A program made the position numbers and the translations under genes. DNA of 64,000 nt. It comes from Daucus carota subsp. sativus (taxonomy: Eukaryota > Streptophyta > Magnoliopsida > Apiales > Apiaceae). The stretch covers positions 6,150,779 through 6,214,778 of the forward strand of contig NC_030383.2 of NCBI RefSeq assembly GCF_001625215.2, in the 5' to 3' direction. Numbering within the stretch: position 1 is the stretch's first letter; each line of letters starts with the position of its first letter. Of the stretch, positions 34,816 through 47,899 are shown piece by piece. Below the pieces are notes generated by a model. It worked only from the letters and a program-made list of their open reading frames with translations. It was not told the origin of the DNA and did not search any database.

Positions 34816-36409
34816 GGTACCATCGGTAAACCAATATTAAGATAAACAAATTTAAATAATTTATTATTTTAATTTATCTAGTATTAATCTATTGTGCTGC
34901 ATATATAACAATCTTTCACCAGTGTTACTTTGCAACGCAAAGCCGCGAACAAGGTTTCTTTCAGTATCACATTCATCATTTTAAACGGTTTCTTCTAAGC
35001 GACTAAGCTTCTGGACGTATGGAGAGAGCTGATGAAGGTGTTCTGCTGCCAGTAGTGTCTGTGGGTGTATGTATATATCTTTAATCCCCATACTCACAAC
35101 TCCAACTTGAACTTGTATCATCTTTTTAACGCTAATTTAACTTCCACAAGCATGAAACTCACTTTGGATGTGTTTTTTGTGCCCAACCTCAACCGACATT
35201 ATTAGCTATTTTATCTTGTTCAGTGCATGTGAGCTAGTCTGCCTGTACATATATTACACAGGCACTATGGGTTATAAATAAATTACCATCATCATTATAA
35301 AATCATTACCATCATGATTAAGAGTGATATATCACGTAGACCTCGCGCAGTGAGTCAAAGAGTCTTCTGTATGTGATCCAACACAAAAATGTGATTTTAT
35401 GCAAATATCGAGGCTCATTATTCTATGCGTACACAACATTTAAAGGAAACAGCTAAATGCATGGGAAGCTGGATATTTATTTAATTAATTATTTGTTGTC
35501 GAAAAATTTTATTTGGCTGTTTGGTTTCGGATTTGGTACCAGCTTTAGGCATCTTCTCACTTTGTCTTGGACACAGAGATTGTTGTCATTTGGAACTCAA
35601 ATTTCAGGTCGACTAGTAAATTGTCTTGAACGGGGTTGGTTTTTGAGAAATTACAAAAAAAAAAAAAAAAAAAAGGAACTTTTTTTTTTTTTGATTTTGT
35701 TGCTTTTCAAATGTTTGTTGAAGTATAATTTGTAACTAAAGTTAATTAGATATATTTGTTTTATGTATACGATTTGAACCAAATATAATGCAATGTAATT
35801 CTTTCCCAAAAATGTTGAAGTTAGTTTGGATTGTGCACGAGACTAGTTGTGATTGTATACAATTATATTTGATGCAAAATCGCATTTTTGTAATAAAATT
35901 TAAAATATCTTATTTTGAATTTTCTTAACAAATATATTTTTTGCAAAAAAAATTGAAAAACATATATTTCAAAACACCCTCTAATTTTGGGTTTTATGCA
36001 TGGTTAATAAAAAGAACAATTTGAGTTGATATAAATAAAAGTTCCCGTTTTTGGGCTTTATACCTAATTGGGTACTTACGAGGATTTTGAGACTTTTCAA
36101 GTGTTGGGCCATGTAAAATATGAACCTTATTGTCCTTAACTGTACAATATGATAGATTGTTTGGTAAAATAGAAGGGTATGGGTAATTGGGTCCGATTCC
36201 ACAAACTTCCAGAAAAACAGCTTCGTTGACGTATTTGAAAATGTTGTATTTTAAATTAAATTCTAAATTCAATTTTCTCTCTTTTTTTCTCTTGCAGGAT
36301 CTTTAACTTGATTTCAATAAGATCTAATAGTACCTTAATTCAGTTATTTTGCAAATTAAATATCAATATATGTCATATTATAAAATTTTTGCTAGCATCC
36401 TTGTTCCCT
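34816..36409. other. intergenic region with a poly-A/poly-T tract
   Basis: AT-rich non-coding DNA. At 35655-35692 a run of 20 A, a GGAAC spacer and a run of 13 T make a perfect potential hairpin. Open frames crossing this tract are not coding. No gene is seen. Confidence 0.5.
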
Positions 36410-36418
36410 ATTTGTGAC

Positions 36419-37267
36419 GGGTTAAATGGCGTTTTGGTCACTCAACTGACTGTAAACTTGCAATTGCGTCATCCAACTCAAAAAGCTGTCAGTCACATCA
36501 TTATACTCTTAAAAATTTTCATTCGGGTCACTGGCCGTTACATTCCGTTAAATATTTGACGGAAAGCTGACTAAGCGTCGTAACTTGGCTTAAATAAATC
36601 CATTGTGGCATGTACAGTCAGCTGAAATGGCATTTTGGTCACTCAACTGACTTCAAACTTGCAATCGGGTCATCAAACTCAAAAAACTTTCATTTAGGTC
36701 ACTCATCATAATACCCGTTAAAAATTGAAAAAAGAAAGAATTAAAAGCTATCAAGTAGCACCTTTTTAAAAAAAAAATTTTTTTGAAACTTCTTAACAAA
36801 TGAAACAAATACACACGCATAAAATCAATAGTTTCACCCACAAAAACTTAATCTTTGTTTATCTCGTATCGTTTTATATATCTTATGGCCATTTTGGAAA
36901 AACTTCGTACTTATAAATCTATTAACAGTTTATAATATATTTTAATTCTTTCTTTTTTCAATTTTTAACGGATATTATGATAAATGACCTAAATGAAAGT
37001 TTTTTAAGTTTGATGACTCGATTGCAAGTTTGAAGTCAGTTGAGTGACCAAAATGCCACTTCAGCTGACTGTACATGCCACAGTGGATTTATTTAAGCCA
37101 AGTCACGACGCTTAGTCAGCTTTCCGTCAAATATTTAACGGAGTGTAACGACGAGTGATCTGAATGAAATTTTTTACGAATATAATGACGTGACTGACAG
37201 TTTTTTGAGTTGGATGACCCAATTGCAAGTTTCCGATCAGTTGAGTGACCAAAACGTCTTTTAACCC
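36419..37267. mobile_element. 849-bp Mutator-like (MULE) foldback element
   Basis: Long inverted arms of about 328 bp each (36419-36746 and 36940-37267) surround a 193-bp AT-rich centre. The element is flanked by a perfect 9-bp duplication ATTTGTGAC (36410-36418 and 37268-37276). A 9-bp duplication and long arms beginning GGG are Mutator-superfamily marks. Each arm contains two direct copies of a block around ttttggtcactcaactgact, about 200 bp apart. No transposase frame is present. Confidence 0.92.
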
Positions 37268-37276
37268 ATTTGTGAC

Positions 37277-38882
37277 AGGAGTCGGGGAGAAAAAAAAATC
37301 TTGTTTGACAATCAGGACGGGTCCGAGGATGGGTATTAAATTCGGGACTGAGACGAAATCAAGAAGCGGAAATTTTTTCTAAAAAATTGAAGTCATTTTG
37401 GATTGCATTGGAGATAATTTGGATAGTATGGAATTATATTTGATTGTAATATCATAATAATTATATAATAATTACAGGTTAAAAGACACCATTTCCAATT
37501 AATATTATATTTTCACATATATTAATTTCGTCTCATTTATTCTTATACATTTTTATTGCTCAACACTCAATTTAATATTTATATAAAGTATAATTTATAA
37601 CTAATTTTTAAAAAAAATATATTTTAGGTAAATAATTATTAAAAAATATTAAAAATAAATAATAAAACTATATTTACAAGAAACATTAAAGTGAATATTG
37701 CGAATTCGAACATTCCCAATTAACGTTAGTCAGAACCGAAAACGAGAGAAACATTATTTAGCTAGCTGACTAGCTGCTAGCCTGCTAGTACAAGGTACTA
37801 AGGTAGGAGTATATTGCATGAGAGCATGCTATACAAGACGACACAACAAATTTCAATCTTAGCTTATTGACCCGTTGGGCACAGCCACATTATTCATCAG
37901 CCACAAACAACTGTAAATAAAATCCCAGATCTTGAATATGTACGTGTTCAATTATTTATCGCGTGACATCCTTCATTTTCGTTTCTAAATCTAGCCGTTG
38001 ACGACTTGACGGATCTTGTCACCCTATTTCTCTTGGCCACCGATCGCTACTAAAGCCTCCCTATATTTTGGCAATGTAGGAACGAGATCTCCAGCGGGAC
38101 AGGGCTCGAAGTTCGAGGTGGGCCCTGCTGGGTACCACTTGGGTCATTTTCAGCCTTTTCAGCTTTAAATTCCTTTCTCTCTATTGTGGACAAATGGATA
38201 TGGGTCCGATTTGTACTATATTCACATGGCCCAAATAGTATAAATGATATATATATATATATTTATCCGTGTTGTAATAGTTAGAAATTATTTTTCTGAT
38301 ATAAAATTAATATTGTCTGTTATTTTTATCAAGTTCCTATCATTTTAATTATATTATACAATTTTCTTTTAAACTCCACGTCCATTTAAATATAAACAAA
38401 TGAGTAGGAGGATGCAGCGATTGTGATGAAAACTACATAATCAGTTTAATTTTTATTTCCCTAATATAAATCTAGACAGGGCTACATGAAACTATCCTAA
38501 TTTGGACAGAAACTAATCGGGATCATGCGGAGGATAACGGTTTGAGAACGGATAGAGCCTAGAAGTTAGAATGATGACAAATCGTTTAGTTCGAAATTGG
38601 CTATGGGGTTATATTCAAGTATTAATAAGTTCAAATCTCTGATTTAAATTTTGAGTTCGTGTTTTGAATTTTAGATTTCAGATTTCGAGTTTTGGATATC
38701 CATATTCGATCTAACAAAAAAAGTTGTATTTCGGATATATTCCAATCCAATCCAAAATCCGTTAAATCGAGTTCAGGTTTTCGTTTTCATGTATTTTTTG
38801 AATTAAGATTTAGATAAAATTTGAATTTTGTCCGACTCGATTGTCATCTTTAATTATTGAGATACGGGTTTTATAGAAAAAA
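37277..38882. other. intergenic, repeat-derived
   Basis: No gene. It includes a (TA)n run near 38248-38268 and, around 38620-38850, stretches of repeated gttttgaatttt-like words. The first 120 bases (gacgggtccgagg, attcgggactgag) resemble the G-rich stretch near 6420-6540 in style only. Confidence 0.45.
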
Positions 38883-39084
38883 CTAGTATATTTTGCCCGT
38901 GCTTCGCACACGGGTAATGTTTATTGTTTTCATATTTTTATAATTGATGACTTATCTGTACACATCCAATAATCATATTTTCACTGCATATTGTTACGTG
39001 TCCTTTTTTCTAATTCTATGATTTCACAATTTTACAAAACATACATATCATATTTGTGTTATTAGATCGTCCTCTAAATCTACA
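38883..39084 (-). repeat. Helitron-like 3' terminal region, copy A
   Basis: About 200 bp, closely matching 46037-46236 in tttgcccgtgcttcgcacac, gtacacatccaataatca and tattgttacgt. It contains the terminal hairpin and CTAG. Confidence 0.8.
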
Positions 39085-39693
39085 TTATCTTCGTTAATCA
39101 GATTCTTAAGCTTCGGTTCTTTTTCTGTTATAGCTTTAATCTCCGGAGAAAAAACATTGGTTATTTGATTTTGGGATTGATTTTAAAAGGCAAAGTTAGC
39201 TCCATATACGGGATGGAAAACCAAATACAAAACTGATTGGCATTTAACAAAACTAATCCGCTTAAGTTTGTCGAAAATCATTTTTGTGGTTATTATACCA
39301 AGCATTCTCTTCACTCCTCGGTCCATCACGATAAAATTGTATGCTTCCGTGTAATTCTCGCCAAAAATACCTAAATCAAACAACAAAAAGTAAATATTTT
39401 TTTTTTTTTTTTAAGTCTATGACAATTACATGATAGAGAATGTAGTGACTTTTCATGCTCAGGCCTCTTCTCTACGACGGGAATTTAATGTTTGCGGTTG
39501 TTCCAAAAAAACTTACCATCTTGTTCTCCACCTATGTTTCACAACTTTCATAGCTATTGTACCACCAACACAGTAAATTTTTATAATATTTCCCGTGCTA
39601 CGCATACGGGGATTGATTTTTTCTAATTCATGTATATTTTATCATTGTGAAAAAAATAGCTCCTTATCATCTAAGTGTGTTTTCTATGATGTA

Positions 39694-40193
39694 TAGTAGA
39701 AACTCTTTAAATTAATACTCTATAAATTAATAAATTCTTTAAAATAATAAATTTGTCCGGTCCCGACTTGGGCTAGTGTAAAAAATTGAAAAACTCGATA
39801 AAATAATAAGATAATTATTTTTCGGGAGATCCCTTTATAATTTTCGGTCCCAAAAAAATCATAAATTAATAATTCACAGAAAGTTGCTTAAGAATACTGT
39901 ACATTGAACACATTTATTCCTCTTGTTTACATTTAGTGTATAGTACTTCAAAAGCCATCGTTAATTTTCAATACAAATGAACACAGTAGTTACTAATTAT
40001 GTTGAGACTCATGATTCGCTGCAATGTAATTCTAAGAGCTATACACTAATTTGTTTTTTTTGTTTGGTATGTACAATATAATCGGTTAAAAACTCTTTAA
40101 ATTAATAATTATTAATTTATCGATAAATTAATAACTCTCTAAATTAATAAATTCCTCCGGTCCCAATAATATTAATTTATAGAGTTTTCACTG
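39694..40193. mobile_element. 500-bp Emigrant-like (pogo-type) MITE
   Basis: The ends are TAGTAGAAACTCTTTAAATT and, inverted, CAGTGAAAACTCTATAAATT, flanked by TA (39692-39693 and 40194-40195). These resemble the termini of the Arabidopsis Emigrant family, related to pogo/mariner transposons. Subterminal ccggtccc motifs occur in opposite orientation in the two halves. Confidence 0.75.
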
Positions 40194-40195
40194 TA

Positions 40196-41482
40196 TTTAG
40201 CTGAATAAATAAATTATGCTTTATGAAAAATATCAAATTTAACAATAACAACTTGAATAGTCTTGATGAAGTATGAAAAAATTTTGTTAATAAAATATTC
40301 AATTGATGAATGAAGTAGTCAAAATTAAAATTTTGTATGAGAAAAAATAATATTAAAAGCCATCTATCTATTTTCGATTCACTCTTGCATAACCATATTT
40401 TTGCACTTCTTGTCATGATTTATTAGAATTTGTTTCATATTTTTCAGGATAGAATTTGAAATAAATTCACAATTATTTTCATAATTCATAATATTGATTT
40501 ATAATTATAATACTTTAATTTTAGATTAAATTAGTTTGAAGGATTATCTTCTTCTAATATAAAGATATTAATATCCATCACTTTCAAAATATTTTAGTTT
40601 TGATGATAAGAATATCTTTAATATGTTATTATATAATAAGATAAATATTAAAATATAATTTATACTCTTTTTAATAAAAATATATTATATTATATTATAA
40701 TAATTTCTCGGCCTCGATTTACTCTCTATGTTAATTTTGAAAAAAAAAAATCGTTATAAAAGAGTATGTATAAGTAAGCCTACAATATCTCTTGTGTATA
40801 GCATTCACTTGTACATTAATTACATTATAATTTTGTAAAACTGAACGACAAATCATAAAAAATTTAAACCAATAAATTATAAATAAATGTTATTACAACC
40901 TTGTGAAATTTCATATGTATATAATAAAATATATTTAGAATTATATAACTATTCTAATATAAAAGAAAACATCAATGTTTAGTACAAAATATACTCTAAT
41001 ATATAAAGTTGTAATATAAAAAGTAGGAAATTAAAGTTATATGTTATATAATAAATTATTCTTGAAAATACATAATTTAAAAAATTATTAAATTAATGAT
41101 AAAAGTACAATTATAATTATTTTTATCAACAAATTATATTTAATAAAGATAATTGAATAAATTAAAATTGTATTGAGTATTTCTCTTTAAAAAAATATAT
41201 TAAAAAAATTAATTTATAACCCTTCTCTGAAAGACATGGTTAGGCTCCTGGAATTAGCCTGATGGATGTGTAAAACTTAACAGTTTCTGTATCATTAATA
41301 AACAATATAAATATAATTTGGTACATCCAGATATTTGTTTTGTCATGGCCTTTTACTCATGACCTTTTACAACTTGATCAAGAGCTACACCCCGCTATTC
41401 TATACACCTGTTCTCCAGAGGAGTGAGTTGCACCAGCTATTCCATGCACATGTTCTGCAGAAGAGTTTTTTTGCTATTCCAG
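40196..41482. other. very AT-rich spacer
   Basis: Nearly pure A and T for most of 40400-41220. Nothing recognisable as coding or structured repeat. It lies between the MITE and the 3' end of the exon-array gene. Confidence 0.5.
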
Positions 41483-44400
41483 TTAGGGATACTGATGCTG
41501 TCTGGGATAGGGCATTGGTGAGATAGGTAAAGACGGCTTATTAAGTGTATTTGCTCGTTGTTTCAAAATCCTGCCCAAAGGCCTCTTATAGGTATTCCCT
41601 GCCGGAATATAGTTGCATTTGGTAACTCTGTCTTAAATAATCATGACTCATGTTAAAAAAAGTATTGTAGAATAACCTGATAGTGCAGCACCCTGAATCT
41701 TCCTTTGTGTTTGAGGCAGCAATGAACCTTCATCTGTAACTGCACTTCCACATCCTAAACATGATGAGTCAGGCGTGGGATGTGACTTTTATCATGAAAT
41801 AATGACTAAAAACACACTGCAAACATTGCCTGTTTCTCGAAAATTTCATTAACATGTTGACTGTATATAATTAAATAATACATATGATCAAGAACCTCAA
41901 AGGATTACATGTCTGCAAACACAGAACATACTTTTAAAAAATTAAAAACAAACACATAATAGCGAGAAGAGTCAGAAGACTTACCACTTGAGTGTCCAAT
42001 GGAAGATTCGACTCTACGGATTCTGCTCTGATTGGTTTGATATGTAAGAATGCTTCCTGTATTCATGTTAATTTGACAAACAACCATTAACGTGGAAGAA
42101 TGGACAGTTAGGTGGGACAATCGGAAAGCAGAAACCAAATAGTACTTCATACCAAGTGAGTTTCCAATAGAATGTTGAGAAGTATTGTCACTGCATTGAT
42201 GGCTATCTCTGCAACCTGTAACCATCAAAACAGGACATATCGTCGAGATTTGCAACATATACACAATTTTGGCAAAGATTTTCAGCAGCGAAGAAAGGAG
42301 AGGTAAAAAAAAGGAGAGATTATTACACATGTATCATCAAAAATAAAAAAACATCTGCTAAAGTTAAACTATATCAACGTGTTAAAACTTAGAGTCAACT
42401 TCGAACCTTAATTTTAGCAATCAGTGGCTGATTCTTTTTTTATTATGGCCACCGCTCCCTGCTGTAACATGGTTGTAAGTGGACTTTGACGTCTAACACC
42501 TGACAGACCAAGTATATATTAATGTGAACACACTACATGTATCTGCTTCTGTAAAAAAATCTCTGCACATACTTTTCTAATAGCTTAGAATTGTTTAGGA
42601 GCAATTTTTTTCAAGAACGCAGTATATATGTGCATTCTCTGGGATCTCGACTTCTCATCGTTTTCTTAAAATTGTTTGAGTTTCAGCAATGAAGAAGCCA
42701 ATTTTGTTTACAGAAGCAGATGGATAGTCATTTGTTATACATCCAGAGAGCAAGATATGCTACTGCTTAAACTCCACTCGGTAGTAAATACAAATAGAAA
42801 TAAGCAAAGAACAAAATATCATAAAATGGAGAAAAAGTTATCAACTTCACGCAACCTCCTTTGCAAAGGAGAGCAAAAATCATGAGTAGTACCGAAAGAG
42901 GTTCCACTATTAGGCTGAGAATTTTCATTGTTTCTTTTTGGTGGTAACCTGGGCTTCGTGTTTCCTTCATAAATTCCAAACATAAATTCCAATCAGTATG
43001 AGCGGCGGAAAATAAATAACGGAGTAAAATCAAATTCCAAATATATGCACAAAGGTAGAGCACTGACACTACATGTAACTTTTCATTTCAAAAGACTTAA
43101 ATAAATCAATAGTTAAATGTCTACCTGGGTAACATCTAGATCATAAACCCGAGAATCTAAACCCATTACTTATCGGCTCAAGAAATAAAATTTTACTCTT
43201 GTTGAAAAGATCCCAGATGATTACTCATGTAGAAGAAGCATGTACATACTTTGTTAGAACTAATGGGGAAAAAGAAGCAAGAATATCAGTTGGTGCAACT
43301 AACTTGTACAAATGTTGTTGTCACTGTTTCTCAAATTTTGCAATCTTCTTCCGCAAGCCATAGTTTTCATCGTTTTTATTTTGTACTGTTGCCTCCGTCT
43401 TAAGAACTCTCCTTTGCAGCTTAAGATGTTTCGAGTTAACCAGCCTCGTGATACTGAGAATTGAGATGTCTGTATGTTCTGTTCGCAATATTTCTAGCAT
43501 TTTCAGCTCGAACATCTGCAAGACAAATAAATCCAAATTAGATTCCTTAGAATTTTATCACTATCCAGTTATTTGTCACTGTAAAAGCCTGAACGTTTTT
43601 TATTGGGGGAGTAAAGGTTTATTAAGTTTTAATAGATTAAAGCCATAGACTTCATCAAGAGCCACGCTATAGCAGCAATATTATATAGTTCTATGAATTG
43701 TTTAACATGGATTACATGATTGCAGTGTAACTATCCCCCTTATGAGATCTTGATGGCGGTATCCATTGAAGTATGTCTGAGTGCCAAGCATCATTTGGAG
43801 GTCCTTTTCGCTTGTATAATCCACTATATCAGTCTGTATACAGTAGAATATATGTAAGTGTGCAATTCCCAGAAAAGTAACATACATTAATTGAAAAGGT
43901 AAAATCAAGAGAGCAGAAGGAGTTATTAAAACATGCTTGCCAGTAGTTCAAATGTTTAAAATAAAAAGGATATATTTGGTCATTTTTGAAAGTCTTTGTA
44001 TTCAGGAATTACGATTATATGGATAGATTAAATATTATAGATATCGCACAATTAAAATATTAACGTAGTATTTTAGTAACAACTTGGTGATGTAGTGACT
44101 AACCGCCTGAGGGTGGAGCACTCACAGGATTTAGTACTTTTGAAGCTGCAGGTAGTTGGAATTTCCTGCCATCGTTAAACACTGTCTGTTTCCTGTTAAT
44201 AAGTTTGGACGTTGAAACATTTTGGCTCAGTCCTGGGAATACAAATTTACACATTTCAATCGTGTACAGTTATCATATAAGAATTTGAAGTAAGGATACT
44301 GGGATACCTACTTAAGAAATAAACACCCTGAAGCCGTCTTTGCAATGGCGTGAGATAACCCTGACCACTTTTTTGATTATTAGAAGAGAGATCTTTGTTA

Positions 44401-45695
44401 TGTAGATGTCTTTGTGATGTTGTGATATATCTCGGATTTCCGCCAAGACCGGATTTGCCTGGACAGAAAAAAAAAAGGTGAGACTGCTTTATTCCAATTA
44501 TGAAATGGACTTGGGAGACACTTGTAATCTGGAGGTTTTAACCATCAAGAATCAAGAATCAGAGCAATACATGGTGGCTGAGGAGGTACATTTTATCTAT
44601 AACTTCGACATGTTTAAGGAGGAGAAATATCTTGTGTAAAATTGGAACCTACAATCAAAGACCCTACACCATAATCAGTATGTTTAAACAAACTGATTAT
44701 GGTCAAACGATGACACCTAGTGTTTTAAATAATATAATAAAAAATTATTCATCTCTATAACGTTAATAGGGTCATGTTCAAAACAAATAAGGTAATTTGT
44801 AGGGGTGGCAATCGTTTCGTTTCGTGCAACACAATGGCCAAGTGAAACTATCCGTTGTGAAAGTGATAAAACTTGCTCTATTTATGCATTTAAAGGTATT
44901 GAAGATATAGAACCGTGAAGCCGCCACCCTGTGGATTGGTAGATTATACGCCATATATGCAGGGAGAGGCTTATGGTCAGTTTGTGCAATTTCCGTACTT
45001 GTATTAACCACATTGGATTTTACACAGATTTTTAGAGTTTATAAATTCTTGATTGCACTAAAAGAAAGGAAAAATATATATATCAAAACAAAGATAGTTC
45101 CCTTCTCGGGTGACAGTACTTGAGCTGGAAATTGAAAATCTCAAAACATATTTTACAAAATTAAATGATCATGTCCAAATCAAAGACAAAGCAAGCAACA
45201 ATTTTCATTGTTAGTCCGTGTTTGATGGCAATACCAATACTCAGAAATACAATATCCACAGACCCAGTATTCAGTACGTTACTCAAAGCATTACTTTTGG
45301 CCTCTTTAAGGGAATGCCTCTTCTGTTCTACTAAATCGAAAGTGTCAATAAAGCAAACAATAAACCAAAATACAACCAGAACATACCAGTGCGTCCAGTG
45401 GAAATCTGGATGGTGTTCGGATCATTGTTTTCACCCGAATAAGAACCAGACATATCTTCTGTCCTGATAAAATGAGCAAAGACACACTTCTTGGGTCGAA
45501 ACGAAACAAAAACAAAAACCGATAGGAAGAGAACAGTTATTCAAACTCACCTGTACGTGCTGAAGAAGGAGATAGAGGATCCAAATGAACACGCTTATGA
45601 CCTGTTTATCATTAAAGCAAAAGCTTACGACGAAAAAATTACGAAACATCCAGCACAGAGAGGACTATCTGTAAGGAGTTACCTTTAGGGTCCAT
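41483..45695 (-). CDS. uncharacterised gene built from short phase-1 exons (locus A)
   Basis: I see nine exons on - that join in one frame: 45683-45695, 45551-45601, 45387-45458, 44312-44458, 42893-42964, 42153-42215, 41985-42056, 41677-41754 and 41483-41598 (stop). All are bounded by GT-AG, and every internal exon starts and ends in phase 1 with a length divisible by three. The product would be 227 residues, rich in Ser, Asn, Gln and Arg, without a known domain. Motifs include LDPLSPSSART, GYLTPLQRRLQGVYF and NTYKRPLGRILKQRANTLNK. Further open exon-like pieces lie at 44126-44232, 43790-43846 and 43321-43519 (coiled-coil-like, ending in a stop) and may be alternative 3' exons. The start ATG at 45695 is a choice; an in-frame ATG exists further upstream. 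The related locus B lies at 49660-50577. Function is unknown; it may be Helitron-associated. Whether one transcript spans all exons is unproven. Confidence 0.45.
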
Positions 45696-46036
45696 TAATT
45701 TAGAGTTATGCTGAGATGATTCTGAGGATTTAAAATTTGAATTGAAGAAGAAGAAGTGGGAGACATGGAGAAATAACTGAACGGACGCTAAAATCATGGC
45801 GCCTTTTGCCGAGGAATTAGGAAGTCTCTGCGGGTACGACCCATATAAGTATGGGTTATACATCAAACAACACAGAAAACATATAAAACTGGGTATGGAT
45901 CTAATCCGGGGAAAAAGGGTCAGCCCGGAAATTTAAGCAAAAGACAGTTATGTCCCTGGCTTGTTTGTTAGAAGAAAAATAAGGAAGGGTAAATAATGTC
46001 TTTTGCAATCCTGTTTGTATTCACAAATTAGGATTA

Positions 46037-46236
46037 CTAGTATATTTTGCCCGTGCTTCGCACACGGTAATGTATGTTGCTTTTGTATTTTTATAATTGT
46101 TACTTATATGTACACATCCAATAATCACATGTTCACTACATATTGTTACGTCCTTTTTTCTAACTCCATGATTCCACAATTTTACGAAACATATATACCA
46201 TAGTTTGTTATTAGATCGACATCTAAATCTTTTTAG
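46037..46236 (-). repeat. Helitron-like 3' terminal region, copy B
   Basis: Matches 38883-39084 over about 200 bp. Its CTAG terminus lies only 3 bp from the proposed TC start of segment A, so the two segments are head-to-tail neighbours. Confidence 0.8.
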
Positions 46237-47225
46237 GAATTCATTGGAAAAATGATATCTCATAAAACTATTGAATCAAAAGACTTCTCGTTTCGAAAAC
46301 TTTAAAACCTGAATACTCTAGTCAAATGGAACTTCTTAACAATAATAGAAATTCTTAGACAAACACCAATAAATTTAATAATATCCATTGAGTAAAGAAT
46401 AATAATAATAATAATAACTGAAATGCTTCCAAGGGAGAGCTCCTCATGCAAATCGTGAAACGCAACAAATAAAACCACCTTTTATTAGCAGCAGTGGAAC
46501 TCACGGTTCCTGCATTTTTTATAGAGTGGATGTAATCAGTTAAGTTTTAAATAAACACATGCGTGTAATGAATGAGGGAATATTAGGCATCAAGAATAAG
46601 CCAACCAATTTCATTTTTTTGGAAGAAGATTTTGAGGTTGATGGTGTGTCATTCTCCTCTGAAAACTTGATGACAGAGCTCTGCAAGTAAAGTTTTTATC
46701 CCAGGAAATCATATTATGTCTTATATGGAGTATTTTGCATAATAAAATGCTTATATTATCAATAGAAGATGTTGTGTTGGAAGTACCTGACACACTAATA
46801 GCAGAGACATGACATCAACAGTAAAAAAACAGCCCGTTATTCACCTTAACATTTTCTTCATTGATCAATAACTCAAACCTGAGTTAAAGACCACCAAACA
46901 CGTGCATAATGAAAATAATAATTTTAACCAAAATTAACAATGTTGAAGCATAATTAACTTATTTAGACACTAAAAAATTGATCGAAATTGCAGAAAAAAA
47001 GAACACACTTCAGCCGTCACGTGCTTCAAATACTTGGATGTACTTAAATAATTTACCACATATTCTAAGATGATTAAAATTGAAGTCAATAAGAATCCTC
47101 AACAAAACATCACTATGTGTAATTATAATAAATATTTTATATGTATAACAATATATTTTGGTAATTAAAAATGTAAAAGTAATTATTTTTTTCTTATTGT
47201 ATGATGTGGCGATTTCAGTTTTAGT

Positions 47226-47400
47226 GATAGACGGTGAATCCTTGTAATTTCGAGATTGAGTATAAGTTTTGTCTTCGAATTTTGGGAGTTTATATATATT
47301 AAATATCGATTTAAACATTTATAATGATAGACAATGAATCCTCGTAATTTTGGGATGGAGCATAACCTTTGTCATATTAAAAGTCGGTTTAAATCGTCTA
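47226..47400. repeat. 100-bp-period tandem repeat, about 1.7 copies
   Basis: gatagacggtgaatccttgt at 47226 recurs as gatagacaatgaatcctcgt at 47326. Similarity continues through the following attgagtataa / atggagcataa and cggtttaaat-like words. Confidence 0.7.
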
Positions 47401-47899
47401 CATCCCACTCATCAAGGGAATGATGTACCTAGTTATTTATTCCAAATGTCCTCCTAATTAGCCCAAAAGTTGGTCTATGTTCAAATGGTCAAGCTGGCCT
47501 GTCCCAAGTTGTTGAGTTTTTTTTTTATTTGAAATATTTTAAAAATAATAGTATCTCTTAACTATTAGTAAAATATTTTTTTTATAGAGGAATGTATTAT
47601 TTTGGACGATATTGTGAAGAAAATAATAAACTTTATGTCTTATTTATAGTTTCATATTATGTTTTATACACCAATTTGGATCTGTATTTAAAATAACGTA
47701 TTTACTAAGTGAAAAACTTATTCATAATAATCTATTATTCTTTCCGTCTTCGTATAATTATAATTTTGATCTTTTACACATAATTTAAGGTGGCTAAAGA
47801 AGGTACTATAGTTCAATTTATTCTCTTTTATTGCGGAAAAAACAAAAAAAAAATATAAAGTATAGTTTGAACCAAAAATTCCTTTTAATAGTGAAAATT

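Larger units (their letters stand above)
38883..46033 (-). mobile_element. Helitron-like segment A (3' end secure, 5' end tentative)
   Basis: On - the segment ends in a hairpin CCCGTG...CACGGG (38896-38914), then CAAAATATA and CTAG at 38886-38883, followed by T. That is the standard Helitron 3' terminus (hairpin about 10 nt before CTRR, insertion before T). About 200 bp next to this end are repeated at 46037-46236. The 5' end is placed at the TC of TCCTAATTTGTG (46033-46032, preceded by A). Homology with segment B's upstream region continues to this point and TC is the expected Helitron start. No Rep/helicase protein is encoded, so if it is one element it is non-autonomous. An Emigrant-like MITE (39694-40193) and another hairpin near 39590 lie inside, so shorter nested elements are possible. 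Confidence 0.45.

Noticed and set aside
35655-35692. A20/T13 hairpin as a transcription terminator or regulatory RNA
   Set aside because: No gene ends here; homopolymer runs of this kind are common in plant intergenic DNA and may be length-variable artefacts.
39183-39386. 67-codon - strand frame inside Helitron-like segment A as a Rep, helicase or RPA remnant
   Set aside because: I found no HUH, helicase or OB-fold motif in it, and it does not join in frame with nearby exon pieces.
46401-46420. (AAT)n run as a feature of interest
   Set aside because: Ordinary short microsatellite with no relation to a gene.
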